Numbered from the stretch's first letter, positions 35,504 through 48,034 are shown. The stretch is 64,000 bases of DNA from Gigaspora rosea (GCA_003550325.1 QKWP01000499.1:43147-107146), one strand, 5' to 3'. Program-made: numbers and translations. The notes: generated by a model not told the origin, from the letters alone.

Positions 35504-36849
35504 AAATATATTTTTGATTTCTAAATAATCTTGCAGAGCATTATTTTCTGATCTTAATACAGTAATATCATTAAAACTGTTTAGTAGTTGCAGAGATATT
35601 AGTATAAAATGATTTGCTGACTAATATAAACCAACTATTGTTTATGTAAAATGGTATTTTTGACTATAGTAATTCTCATAGTTATGTGTATGACAATTTA
35701 TTATATATAGTTATATATGGTTTCCTTATTCAGAAACAGATTATCAATTAATAAACTTTCTGATTACAATATAAGAGATTCTGAACCAACTACTAGCAAT
35801 GATACACGTAGCATTAATTTTAAATTACTATAATACTAAAAAAACTTAATTCTTTTATAGAAGAATTTGAAAAGTTCACGAAAAGAAGTAATCGTATTCA
35901 AAACCTATTCAGAATAAAATTAACAACTATATATTTATATTTGCTTTCTTATATATAGTTATAGGTTGGCTTATTAGCTACATAATAACTGCTTTATTCA
36001 GATGACAGTGTTTTAAAAAGACAAAAAAATAAAAAATAAAAAATAATGTTTCAGTTATTAATATTTTATTAATTATATATAGAATTCTGCAATGAACCTA
36101 ATAGCTAAGATTGAGTTATTATCAAAGTTATAGCAATTTTTACTTTTAAGTAAAAGAAAAATATTAAAAAAAGTAAAAATGTGATTCAAGTTTTTAAAGC
36201 CCATGTAATGCAAAATGAAAAAACAACTTTGCATGCTCTAATCTAAATGCAAGTATGATTCTATTAATTTACAGTATATTTAAAAAGAAAAAAAACTCTA
36301 ATCGACTAACTTAAGTTTTCAGACTCATGAACACAAAATGAAAATTTAACTTTTATATAATATGAAATGGAAAATCAACATATTGTATAGCATAATTTTA
36401 AATGTGACCACCATTTTATTAATTTACAGTAAATTTACAATAGTAAAAAAAAATATGACTGACTGATTGAGTTTTTCAGATTCAAAATCAAAAAAATTAA
36501 CTTTGTAATTTATAGTTTTTAGATTCCCATCTAATGCAAAACAAAAAATCAACTTAATTTAGTCTAATATTAGATATACTATATTGCTGTGAAATAATAA
36601 CTATAGCATTATTTTGAAAATTGTATTTTCTGAAAATAGTATGCTAGTTTTAAAATAACACCTATACATATTTTGAAATAGTGTAGTATGCACTATATAT
36701 AGAATACTATATAATTGAATGTATAATAATAAAATGTTTAATGAATACTTCATATTTATTCTTTTTAGCTTTAAGTGCTTCAAGAATAACTATCATTAAA
36801 TATTCAATTAGCATTACTCTTATCCTAGCAGGATAAGTATGGTTAAAGG
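35504..36849. other. AT-rich gene-free region
   Basis: Only low-complexity frames. A possible splice-acceptor-like CTTGCAG at 35,530 follows the remnant above but cannot be confirmed. Confidence 0.4.
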
Positions 36850-37336
36850 TAGAGGGTATGTAGATCATTTCTATTAATAAACGAGTGACCAAAAATATTT
36901 TACTGCGAATTTAAAAGTTGCTACATATAAAAGTTAATTTTTTACTATATAAGTTGTATTTATGTATTAAGTAAAAATTGTTCGTAATAAAAAATTACAC
37001 ATATCATAAAATTTTATTAATTTTGAATAAAATTTGATAAAGTTTTTATAGTATTAACTTTTGCGGGGGCGGGTCTATTTTGCGGGAGTGATCACAAATT
37101 GGCCAATCAAATCACGTGTAAACACTAAGTAAAATAGGGTCGCAAAAATAAAAACAACTATATTTTAGATTCAACTGGGCCAATTTTAATGATTCAACCA
37201 CCGTTAGAATCAGAATAACCTCTTCTACAATTTTATTTAAAAATTTAATATGGTTACTTAATAAAATTTTCTTTATTATTAAATATAAAACTTTTAGTAA
37301 CTAGTTTATTAATAGAAATGATCTACATACCCTCTA
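36850..37336. mobile_element. 487-bp MITE-like element (TAGAGGGTATG ends)
   Basis: TAGAGGGTATGTAGATCATT at 36,850 and its inverse ending at 37,336 form near-perfect TIRs of about 35 bp. The TAGAG start suits hAT. The interior has an unusual G-rich patch (GCGGGGGCGGGTC, near 37,062) in AT-rich surroundings. No clear 8-bp duplication. Confidence 0.7.
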
Positions 37337-37587
37337 CTCTTAAAAATTGTTTGTATTGGTTGTTAGATCAGATAATTATCATTATATTAGACAATATGAT
37401 TGGTTAATTCAGTAAAAAAATGAAAAAATTGTAACTTTAGAGGCTAATTTAGTGAACTAGAACTTTTTAATATGTAAGCACAAACTTATTTGTACACTTT
37501 TTGTTACTTTATTTTATATAAATGTTGGAGATCGCAAGAGATTGTGTGTTTAAAAAAGTTTTATTAAAAGCAAAGACAAAGCAAAAA

Positions 37588-37749
37588 TTACCAACAAGAC
37601 ACTACCTCAAGTGCATTTACAAAGTTATTGTGCACTTTTGCTACACTTTCTAATTCCATTTTGTCTTTAGAACTACTTTTATCTGCTTGTGTAAGCTCTT
37701 CACTCTTTTCTAGCTCCTCTTTAGTAAGGGAAGTGCAGAAAATAACGTC
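37588..37749 (-). CDS. Possible terminal exon of an unidentified host gene
   Basis: After a (TA)nG acceptor-like sequence (37,750-37,764) an open frame reads DVIFCTSLTKEELEKSEELT, then QADKSSSKDKMELESVAKVH and NNFVNALEVVSCW, to a TAA at 37,588. Acidic and Lys-rich with normal-looking codons. It could be joined by splicing to the RING-like frame upstream (38,281-38,590), with the foldback 37,820-38,154 in the intron, but the simplest GT..AG pair does not keep the frame. No function assigned. Confidence 0.35.
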   Translation of the reverse strand, partial: DVIFCTSLTKEELEKSEELTQADKSSSKDKMELESVAKVHNNFVNALEVVSCW

Positions 37750-37819
37750 CTATATATATATATATAGTATAAAATAGCCAATTATATTAAAGAAAATTGA
37801 TTTTTAGTTAATCGCAGAT

Positions 37820-38154
37820 AGTTGCTACATAGTAAAGTCTAATTTTACTAAGTAAATCGAAAAAATCGATTAAGTAAACTTATTCAGCAGATCGAAATAC
37901 ACTTATTACAAAATTTTTATAAGTATTGGAGAACTTTTTATTATTTAACATTTAACTTTTACGTTCGTTAAATATATTTTTTTTAAAAAATTTTCATTTT
38001 TTCATTGAAAGTAAAAATCAAAAGTCAATTAATAAAAAATCCTCTAATACTTATGAAAATTTTGTAGTAAGTGTATTTTGATCTGCTGAATAAGTTTACT
38101 TAATCAATTTTTTTCGATTTGCTTAGTAAATTTAGACTTTACTATGTAGCGACT
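37820..38154. repeat. 335-bp foldback
   Basis: AGTTGCTACATAGTAAAGTC at the left and GACTTTACTATGTAGCGACT at the right; the arms pair for about 130 bp (including TTAAGTAAACTTATTCAGCA). A MITE-like hairpin. No target duplication identified. Confidence 0.75.
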
Positions 38155-38280
38155 TTTGTTAATTGTGGGGTAGCTTATTTTCAGGTCAAAGATGTTTTTG
38201 AGTTTTTTTAAATTTGATTGGTCAATAGTCCTATCACAAGGTGGAGGGGTCAGGACCTATGTAAACCCTAATTATGTGAT

Positions 38281-38590
38281 TTACTGCACTTCTCTAAGTT
38301 TGTTTGGACCTTTTTCTAAGCGTTTAATGAACTTTTTTATATTGATATAGATACTTTTCTTATAGTATTCTTTACAATGATGATAGCTATATTGCAATGT
38401 AGTGTAATATTCATAGTAATATCTGTGACCACAGGTTAAAACTTTACCTTCATTTAATATTTTATGGCAATGATTGCAAGTATTTGTTGAAGATGAAAAA
38501 CTTGTACTCAATCCTGTTAGTAAACATTTATATCTACAATCTTGCTTAAGAAAGCCAAATAATATAACAAATATGTTTGTTTTTTGTGAA
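38281..38590 (-). pseudogene. RING-finger-like remnant
   Basis: The frame contains TNTCNHCHKILNEGKVLTCG then HRYYYEYYTTLQYSYHHC and KKFIKRLEKGPNKLREVQ. The CxxC...CGH...HHC layout is that of a RING-type zinc finger, but two expected ligands are Tyr (YYYEY and QYSY, where CYHYEC and QYSC would be usual in such fingers); Cys to Tyr is a single G-to-A change. The open frame extends upstream of 38,511 (FGFLKQDCRYKC). RING domains act in ubiquitin transfer; this copy likely cannot bind both zincs. Confidence 0.5.
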
Positions 38591-38859
38591 GTTTACTTTT
38601 TTCTTGATTTTAGATATAATCTAAAAGAAATGTTGCTTTTATCTTTTAGTATTGTTAATGTTGAAATTGAATAGAATTTTTTTTTAAAAAAGTATTTTTT
38701 AATTCACTTTTATTTCGTAAGTCTTTTTATTTAAAAAAATAATAAATAAATTTAGTTAAACTTAATATTTTTATAAAGTTACAACTTTACCAATTACATA
38801 AGCTTTATCTATAATATTTTTTGCTATAACATTTAGAGCTTCACATTTGTATTTGCTAT

Positions 38860-39070
38860 TCAAATAATATCCATATTCGATGAATATTCAAATAAAATTT
38901 TTTAAATAATTAATCAATAAATAACATGAATATTCAAATAATTGTTTTATTCAAATTATTTAAATAATATAATTATTTGAATAATTATTCTTATTCGAAT
39001 AATTTATTATATTTGATAATAATTCCTATTTGAATAATTTATAATATTCAAATAATATTCAATATAATCA
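38860..39070. repeat. ATTCAAATAA-rich arm, left of MULE
   Basis: Multiple ATTCAAATAAT / ATTATTTGAAT words. A similar array at 43,860-44,065 on the other side of the MULE gene runs in inverse orientation and ends ATTGAATAG. The two may be long degenerate TIRs. Confidence 0.45.
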
Positions 39071-39874
39071 CAAAATGCAATTTTTTTCTATACTAGTTGT
39101 AACCTGTACTTTTTGCATATGATATTTAATATATATTTTAGATGAATATGTAGTATACATTTATTTAGTTTTATATGATAAAACTTTTAATTAAATTCAT
39201 TATTAAAATAATTAATTAATGATATTTCCAATAATTCTATTGTTCTACCTTATTACTAATTTTAACTAATAATTAATTGAAACTAATTAATAATAAAATA
39301 ATAGAAAGTCTTTTAGACTAAACTAAAAAAAGCTATAGGAAACATTCGATTTGACTTAATAGTTAGAAGTAGAATTAGTAGAATTGGAATTAACATTATT
39401 ATATAAATTATAACTAATAAGATATTGAATATGTATACTAGACAAAATAAATATATTTACTTGAATATATATTTATTCGAAGGATTAAAAAATTTGTAAC
39501 CGCGGTTACTGTAATGTGTGTAACATATTAGCAATCAACTATATGGCTTGTGTTACATTTATACGTATTAATTACAATGGCTTATATAATACTCAAACCA
39601 ATCAGATTTCAGGATCTCATGTAATGTAACACGATCAAAAAATTCAAAACAAACGTTCGTTTTATCAAAAAAACAACAAAAATTGCTTATTACTCAAAAT
39701 CTGCATAGGAAACCACTTTCTATCCTCTAACAAAAAGTTTTTCTTGAGCGATTTTACAATATACCCCAAAGCCTGACTCTAAACCTAGGTGCTCACTCTA
39801 ACCCTAACCTAACAAAAACTAAACTTTATCGATACAGAGATGATCTGCAGATGACATATCACATGCGTCATATA

Positions 39875-40030
39875 CAAGTCACTCTCGTTATAGTGAAGTT
39901 CTCGGGCTGTAAAATTTCTTCACTATATTAAAAGATTCACTATATCGAGAGCCTTTTATTATAGTAATAATAATTCTGTTCTAAAAAATTCTTCACTATA
40001 TTGAGAGTTTACTATAACGAGAGTGACTTG
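39875..40030. mobile_element. 156-bp pogo/Tc1-like MITE
   Basis: CAAGTCACTCTCGTTATAGT at the left and the exact inverse ending ACTATAACGAGAGTGACTTG at 40,030, flanked by TA on both sides (39,873-39,874; 40,031-40,032). Internal CTTCACTATA repeats. No ORF. Confidence 0.85.
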
Positions 40031-40500
40031 TATAACTTAATCCATAATTTAACCAGTTTTAATATGAGAAATCGGTTTACGATAAAATTAGCAAAGTGCG
40101 AAAAAATAGACTTTATTCCTCATATGATAAAACAACTCTTTTCTTCGATAAACAATGAGATCATATTTGGTAAAATCATAGATCTGTACTATGTACAAAA
40201 CAAAGTGCGAACAAATTAGACTTCCTTTTTTAGCAAGATTACAGATTATTTATTCAAAGCCAAGATGTATGCATATGCATATACGGTGCCTTTATTGTTT
40301 AACCGCAATTAATTCAACAACTCTCCTTAACTTGATATTTGAATCTTACAATGCCGATATCGTAGTTACTTCAACCTGTTACAAGAAACTAAACTTAGTT
40401 AACATATAGCAAAAAAGCTAAGTATTGAATGAATTATATTATATACCTCACATTAGACTTACTTCATTACTCACCATATATTTAAACATAATCACTGACC

Positions 40501-43218
40501 TTATATATCTATGGTGCAAGTTTTAGCGTAGTGGTTAGACTGCTTACAACGAGAACAAAAGTGCGCAGCTTTCTTTTTCTTAGTATTTGATTGGATATTT
40601 TTTGTCTCAAATGCACTCTTAATATGCTTAACTTTTGGTGCCCCTTTTCTTTTTTTAACCATTGGATCTTTAACAGTGGATACATCAAATGGTATGACAT
40701 TTTCTTGATTATCGTCTAAATCACTTGATTTACTTGATTCATTATCTTGAATTTCACCTGAAGAAGTGTTAATGACCAAATTTTGATCTGACTCCACAGA
40801 ATATTGCCGAATAAAAGTTTCTAGAAACTTATTAAGTGATTCCATTGTGGCGGAACCAGCATCCAATCCAACAGCCATAGCTTTTTTACAAAGACCATTC
40901 ATAACTCCATATGCATGACGATTGTTAAGTGTCTTTAATGTATTGAAAGAAATCCCAGAACCCAGGTGTATAAGAGTTAAATCCGATATGAAGTTTGAAG
41001 TTGAAGTAGCACTTCCATTTTTATAAGTAATTGATAGTTGTGATATTAATGACTCGTCAGATTTTGAATATTGTTCATCTGAGTACCAACGGCATGAAAT
41101 CATAAGAATATGGAAAGTCGCAATTTGGGAAATTGTTATGACTTTTGCAAAATGCTGGCAAAAAAGACCCTGATTGATAAGTCTCAAGTATGTACAAATA
41201 TGTTTGCCATTGTTGAATATGATAACATAGTTTTTATAAGATGCTCGGTAACGAGTGGTCTCCCAAATTTCTTGAATAGATAGACCAGGTAAATTTGAAA
41301 TAATTTCATTAACATATGTTGCTGGAAAGTCATCAAGATTTTCATAAAAATCAACGTCACTTTTTTCTTGTGACAAACTAACATCAATACTTTCTTTAGA
41401 AACTAATATTGAATTGTACCAAAGAGAATCTGCAATTTCAGTCCTTTGTAAAGACAAAACAGGTGGTGTTAAAAATTCTGCAAGCTATTTGTCAACTTCG
41501 GGCATTAATTGAGCTGAAGCAGTTATATGTGTAGGTTTAGAATGAGCTATAGACCAATTATTATAGTGAATATACATTGATTCCTGAGCAAGCTGAGAAT
41601 CTAAAACACTAACGACTTTGGATAAACTAGTTTTACTTAATATACCAGATTTAATAATTGCATTAACTCCTTCTACTCTTTGTGTAGATTGAACTCTAGC
41701 AGTAAACCTATTTGAAATCCAAGCCAACGCCCATCGTTCTTTTGTATTGTAGAGTGTTCGTTCAAGATAAGGTTTTGTCGTTGGACATCTACTAATAAGT
41801 AATCCCCATTCAGATTCAAAATCTTGTTTTGACAAACTATTACGCATCTTATACCAGTCTTTTATAAACATATCCCAATCTGACCCGAGTTTACTTTTTA
41901 GATATTTTGGAAGATTCTGACTAATATGATATATATAGTTCATTCGATAGGTTTCGGGCATTATGTTTTCAATAGCAGCTTCGTTTGCAAGATCAGAATC
42001 AGTAATAAGAACATGTGGTTGATAGCTAGTAGATTCCAAAAGCTTAGAAAGAACCATTCAAAGCTCATAGTAGTTTTGTCATTCATTAATGCTTGTGCAA
42101 CAAGATGACTTTGGTTATAATTGTCTAAACCTACAAAGAGACTAAGCACCATATTGAAATGATTTGTACTATATGTATCATCATGATAGCAAATCCACAT
42201 TTCAACTTGACTAGGTTCTATCCAGAAAAGTAATTCTAATAAATCGGAAATAGGATCTAATTTCCAATGAACAACCCAGCTTGGGTCTTGTGCTTTGTTA
42301 TTAAGAAGTGTTTCTAGAAGAGCAGAAGCTTCATTAACAAATTTGTTTTGCTTTTTGAAAGATTGTATTGTAGATGACAAGTCTTTTGGCAGAAAAATAA
42401 TATCAGGATATTTGTCCCCAAGTAAAGAAAGCTAAGTTCGCATATTTAACCCTTTTGAAGTATAATATTTAATCTCTTGTTTTACTTAATCAGGAAATTG
42501 CCGATAGTAAGAAGCAAAATTAATAGTATCTAAGTGGATTTCATGATTGGAATGTTCAAGACAACAAGAATTAATTTTAATTTTTTTACTCGTTTTTGGA
42601 CACGTTGCATTAACTACCCATTTGCACCCTAACCATTTTGTGTGTGTTTGTTTTTGATTTTCTAGAATAGCTGTCTTCTTTGAATGGCCTATACCTTGGT
42701 GTTCGCAATCATATCTACACCTTCTACAAGTAATATCATTATATTCGGAACAAGTAATAATTGACACAAAGCCATTTTGCTTTGCGTACATTCTAATATG
42801 ATGGTCAAGTTGTTCCCAAGTTTGAAATATTGAGCCAGAGACAATTTCAAGCTTTTGTTGATCTTTAACTTCAATATTATGATGTTCGCTAATATCAGAT
42901 ATATCATTATTAATAAATTCATTTTCTACATCACTAGTGTTTAATGTTTCAGATTTAGGTGAAGCATCAATAGAGTATACGGAAGAAACTTCTGAACTGA
43001 AAACTGGTAATATTTCATGTTTATCGGAAAGAACGTGTGAATTAAAGTTGGTAAAATTTCATCATTCAGCATAGGTTCTGGACTTTGTTCAATAGGATAT
43101 GTAGAACAAACTTGCAAACCAGAAGCTGCTGATATCTCGCAACTTAACGTATGCTTTGAATTTTGTTGGATTGGGATATGAAAGGAACTTGTGAATTGGA
43201 AGCTGTATTACTCAACAT
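40501..43218 (-). pseudogene. MULE transposase (FAR1 domain, DDE core, SWIM finger, zinc knuckle), broken
   Basis: On the minus strand: start ATG at 43,218; an acidic leader; an IFQTWEQLDHHIRMYAKQNG lead-in; a FAR1-type Cys/His region (CRRCRYDCEHQG, CKWVVNATCPK, CLEHSNHEI; 42,486-42,850). The MULE core has the first Asp region YHDDTYSTNHFNM (near 42,170), the second Asp in LITDSDLANEA (near 41,990) and ERWALAWISNRFTARVQSTQ near the Glu. The SWIM finger GKHICTYLRLINQGLFCQHF (near 41,190) has Tyr for its second Cys. The C-terminal HFCSRCKQSNHYAKTC knuckle ends at 40,501. Stops lie at FPD/VKQ, RT/LSLL and VDK/LAEF (the latter two fit lost Gln), with a frame change near 42,057 and more in the leader. 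Confidence 0.88.
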
Positions 43219-43423
43219 AAGCTGTAGACGTAAAAATATGGAAAGGGTATTTAGTACTTTAATAAAGCACATTCTTTACAAACAACTTATAAACAATTTA
43301 CAAACATGAAGAAACTGATGTATCACGATCTAGTATAAAATTTTCTTGGGCTTTTGCGATGAGTTTTTGATTGAGGAATTTACACTTTAACCTGTAGTTT
43401 ACTTCACGGAAGACTTGATGGAT

Positions 43424-43605
43424 TAGAGGTTGGAACCGGTTTTAAATATTCGAGTTTATCACATCTAAATTCGAGTTTATCACACCAAAATTCGAGTTTA
43501 TCACGTCATTTATTAATAGTTGATGTGATAAACTCGAATTTTGGTGTGATAAACTCGAATTTAGATGTGATAAACTCGAATATTTAAAACTGGTTCCAAC
43601 CTCTA
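43424..43605. mobile_element. 182-bp hAT-type MITE, near-perfect palindrome with 8-bp TSD
   Basis: It starts TAGAGGTTGGAACC and ends with the inverse GGTTCCAACCTCTA; the arms pair almost fully. Each arm carries three copies of a 17-bp unit with TTCGAGTTTATCAC. TGATGGAT flanks it exactly (43,416-43,423; 43,606-43,613). A TAGAG end and 8-bp TSD fit hAT. It lies just upstream of the MULE start. Confidence 0.92.
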
Positions 43606-43859
43606 TGATGGATCAATTAAGACTGACTGATGATTCTCTTGGATTTTCGATACGAACTATTGAGGTTTTTGAACACGGTAGGTTTATATAGACGATTTTA
43701 TTCTATTACTTGTTGTGGTAAAAAGAACTAAGAAAGTTTATTTCCTTTCTATATATATGCATATTTCTGATTGCGTCATTGACGTCATACTGCTATAATC
43801 ATATGATATTGATCACTAATATTATTTATAGTTATAAAATTAATTTGTAACCTATGGTT

Positions 43860-44065
43860 ACAAATTAATTAATTCTTATTCGAATTATTATAATTATTCA
43901 AATAAATTTATTTATTCAAATATTATTATTTATTCGAATAAATATTATATTTGAATAAATATTATTATTCAAATAATTATAGTTATTCGAATCATTAAGT
44001 AAATTTAATTATTCAGCAAATATTCAAATAGCTATATGCTGATTCTAATTATTCAAATATTATTG
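43860..44065. repeat. ATTCAAATAA-rich arm, right of MULE
   Basis: The inverse-orientation partner of 38,860-39,070: arrays of TTATTCGAATAA / ATTATTCAAATA words ending in ATTGAATAG at 44,070. Confidence 0.45.
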
Positions 44066-44329
44066 AATAGAGAATCTGTAAGCTTTAATAGCAAAAGAAA
44101 AGTTTCCTTACTTACAAGTTATCCAAAAAAACGCTTTAACTAATCTTAAAAGATCCGTATATGAAGTATTGCACATATTTTGCTATGAATATTTTTGACA
44201 TATCAGACAAAAATGCCAATAGAGCTTTATTGTAATTGTGTCTTCTTTACCTTAAAGCAAAAGTCCAGATCTGAAAAATTGATTCTAAATATTCATCTAA
44301 TGAACCTGAGTGAAACAGTATAGCATAAA

Positions 44330-45400
44330 TATCAAGTGCTGTAATAACTTTTGATTCACTGGTCCATTTTGAATGATTTAATTACCAAAATGCTTGTTTC
44401 AATTAGATAATTCTAAAAAGACCAAAATTATTAAAATTTAATCACAGAATCCCAAGATCATTCAACTTTTGTATAATTTTAATAGTAATTTTTTAAAATC
44501 ACTAAGTAAATTTCTTTCATAATAAATAACTTTTGATCTACTACCTGTTTTGAATAATTTAACTACCAAAATGTTCATATTAGTGAAATAATTCTAACAA
44601 GCTCAAAATTGTTAAATTCCAATTACAGGATCCCAAAATCAATAAAAATTTGCTAATTATTTAATCAAATTGGTTTTATATATGGTGCTGGAAGCCTATA
44701 CTAGACAATAAAATAGGGTAACTTTGAAATGCATCATTTTTTTATAGAAACAATATTTTTAAAAGATATTTGGCAAACTTGTAGAGCATATCATAGTGAA
44801 CAAAGTTACTGGTCAGATTTTTAAGATGTTGCCATTATAAAAAGTTATAGTACTTTAAAGTTAATTAAAATTGAAACACATAGTAATTATATATAAAACA
44901 ATAGTAATCTTTAAAATGCATCAACTTTTTATACAGAAGGTTTTCAAAAAAAATATTTGGCATAGTTATAGAACTAATATTCCTTTATAAAGTTACTAGT
45001 CAGTTTTTTAAAAAACCTCTTGTACAAAAAACTATAGCGATTTAAAAATTGAAACGTGTTGAGTATAGACACTATATAAAAAATAATAATTGCCTAATAA
45101 TACAAATCTTTATTGATCTTGGGATCCTGTAATTGGAATTTACAATTTGGGCTTGTTACAATCATCTTACTGAGACAAACTTTTTGGTAGTTAAATTATT
45201 CAAAACTAATTGATGAATCAAAAGTTAGTTAATGTTAAAGAAATTTATAAATATCAAACAACCTTTGGATTCTGTTATAGATTTTAACAATTTTGAAATC
45301 ATTAGAATCGTCTCATTAAGATGAACAATTTGGTAGTTAAATCATCCAAAACGGACCAGTGGATCAAAAGTTATTGTCAATTCCATAAATTGGTATATAT
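44330..45400. repeat. Foldback made of four copies of a 110-bp unit
   Basis: The unit contains AACTTTTGATTCACTGGTCC, then TACCAAAATG and AAATTTAATCACAGAATCCC. It occurs twice forward (from 44,347 and 44,530) and twice inverted (about 45,113-45,225 and 45,258-45,377). TACTAGTCAGTTTTTTAAAA-type words in between also occur in the pogo-like element near 18,708. No ORF. Confidence 0.65.
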
Positions 45401-45529
45401 GATCAATTAAAAATAGTTCAAAAATCACATGAGCGGACAGACGGAAAATGCAATTGATATTTTAATATGTAATGCATCAAGAAAGTAACTTTGTATCATG
45501 ATGCAGAGAAACTAAAGGTCCTTTGCTTC

Positions 45530-45890
45530 ATTCCAGACAAAAATTTTTCTATTTCAAAATTTTTGCACTAAAAATTCCACTCATAATTTAATATTAAACC
45601 TACCTTAAATCTTTGTCTAACTAACCTAACTCTAACTTAATTCTAATCTCGAAATCAGCTCAATGACAATAAATATAGATCCTGCACAGATTTCCAATGT
45701 GCCTGATATGTATCGCTGATTGGCATATACATTTACATGCATATGCATATTTGGATGAAGACACAAGCAAACTACTCTAAAGTTGGTGAAGATTATTATT
45801 AGGAAAGTTCCATAACCCCATTTATGCTATTAATATTTCTTAATATGTATATACAAAGAAGAGTTTACATTTACATAATGTATGTAAAGT
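45530..45890. repeat. Direct repeat copy 1 (about 0.4 kb)
   Basis: Matches 50,575-50,985 in direct orientation (CTCATAATTTAATATTAA, TTCTAATCTC(G/A)AAATCAGCT, CCTGCACAGATTTC, GAAAGTTCCATAA, TTAATATGTATATGCAA). The pair flanks the ISXO2-type element. Confidence 0.75.
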
Positions 45891-47099
45891 ACGTATGTCA
45901 CTTTTGGGACACTTTTACAACAGTTAACCCAGTGATAATCATGGATGATCACGGATGATCACCCTCTATATAATCACATAGTAAGTAAACAATATAATTA
46001 CATATCTGTGTAACTATAAGCAGATCTAATCCATCTATGGTCGGTTTTTTTTGAACTATACGTATATTTCAGATATGAATATGTGTTTTTGTTATACGTA
46101 GTATTTGTTTAATTGCGGGATTCTCTGAGAGTAGTATTTCTATGGATGTCTTCAAGTAGCTCCTAAAGGTGACTGGCTAATAGTTGAAGTGGCGCTCAAA
46201 TTATTGCAATTGAACCGTTACTGCAATAATTGAAGAATAGCTTTTTAAAATTTGTTGTGCGAAATACAGAATCTGAACTTTAGCCAGAGTAACTCTATAA
46301 AACAAGAGGTATCTCTTATTTATTGTACGAGGTGCTGAGAACATCCTATTTTGGTCCTTTTTTTAATATTTATTTATTATAGATATTAACTTAATTATAA
46401 CTTTTTTTTTATTTAGATTGTATTCTTAAGAGTAGCTTGATGAAGTTAATGTATTTATGATTCTTGGCCTTTTAGCTATTGCTAACGAATTCGGGCTTGA
46501 AGAATTAGTTAATACTACATAATCATAATTGGTTAAGTATTATGTTTCAAAGATATGTCTGAATTTTGCTAAATTTTCTAAAATATAGTTTAAATATGAT
46601 AATATTAAGAATTTTTTGTAAAAATATTATTACTAAGCACTCAGGTATAGGTCTCCCTTTCAAAGCCTGACAACTTACAAATAGATGAAGAAATTTTGGA
46701 ATCAGATTATTCATTAGGGAATTGCTCAAAACCTTTCTTTACTTGGTTTGATGAAAATTTTTAACTTGTTTTAATACTTTCAAATAATCATGTGCATAGT
46801 AATATAAAGCTACGCTATAGCATGTAATAGATGGATAAATAATTCAATAATTTAATAGAAATAGGAGTATTAATAATGATAGTTTGGAATTTATACTTGG
46901 ATTTTTCCATTATAAGTGTATTTTATTGATTTTAATAAATCAAAAGTGAAGATACCTACAAGGTGGAGTGAAAATTGACTATTATATCTCCTATAACTAA
47001 TATTTTACAATATTCACTTTATTATTATCTCTTATAAAAGTGACCAAGGCATAGATAAAAAAAGCATAGCTTTAATCACATGAACATGCAAATGTGCTC

Positions 47100-47560
47100 A
47101 TTATAATTCTCCTTTCAAGAGATTAACAAGTGGTATTCTTCTGTTTTTAAGTCTGAAATAGTTCTTAGACTTACTAAGTTAGTTCTCATGATCTGTTTTA
47201 CCCCCCATTTATTAAAAATATGATATGTGCATGCTATAGCAAGGGCATAGTATTTGGTTAAATGACTTCGTAAGATGGTTCTTTGGGCTGGCGATATCAT
47301 GAATACTTCTAGCAATTGGCCCAAATAAAAAGCATTTACTAGTGTCTTTTTTTCCCTTGTCTGGTCGCTTAAAGAAGTTCAGAATATGTAATGTCTACTT
47401 GGGCATCAATAGACATAGTAATGGCATAGGGGATAGATGGTATTGTTATATCCGGAGGGTCAGCATTACTTAATTCAGCTAGTATTTTTATATATACAGT
47501 AGTCATTTTGTTATAGAATGCTTTCTGGTAAGTTACTTTTAAAGAATTATTTTGAGCGAT
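47100..47560 (-). pseudogene. Unknown coding remnant inside the ISXO2-type element
   Basis: Minus-strand pieces: SNADPPDITIPSIPYAITMS then IDAQVDITYSELL (47,400-47,480), KRPDKGKK (near 47,370), then ISPAQRTILRSHLTKYYALA, TYHIFNKWGVKQIMRTNLVS and LRTISDLKTEEYHLL (47,115-47,340). Composition and continuity look like real protein, with two or three frame changes. I do not recognise the family. It could be a second element gene or an older insertion. Confidence 0.4.
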
Positions 47561-48034
47561 AAAAGCAATAAAAGTGATATATCCATGACTTAATTGTTAT
47601 GTGTAATAAAATTTTATTTTAATAAATTCGTATTATATATTCATAGTTCTATATTATTGGTTTTAATTAATAATTCTCTATCGCTATTTACTGGTTTGAC
47701 TAATTTTCTTTGTTCCAATACTAAGGATAACTAGTTAAGTATAACTTTTTTTAAGCAATTTATTATTAGCTAAATTAAAAAATTATTACAGCTTCGCATA
47801 AAGTAGATCAAATTATTTCTAGATTTTTTTATCTATCTAATATAACTTTCTAATTTAAGTATTATTTTTCTTTTTTTATTTGTTCTCTTTTTATACTATT
47901 ACTAATTCATATACTTCTTGTTTTAATCTAGTTCAATGGGTTTTAGCAAACATGAAATTTCTATTCATACATATATAAATCAGGTATTTTTATTAAATAC
48001 TCTGTGATTTTGATATGGTAAGTAGGATATTTTT

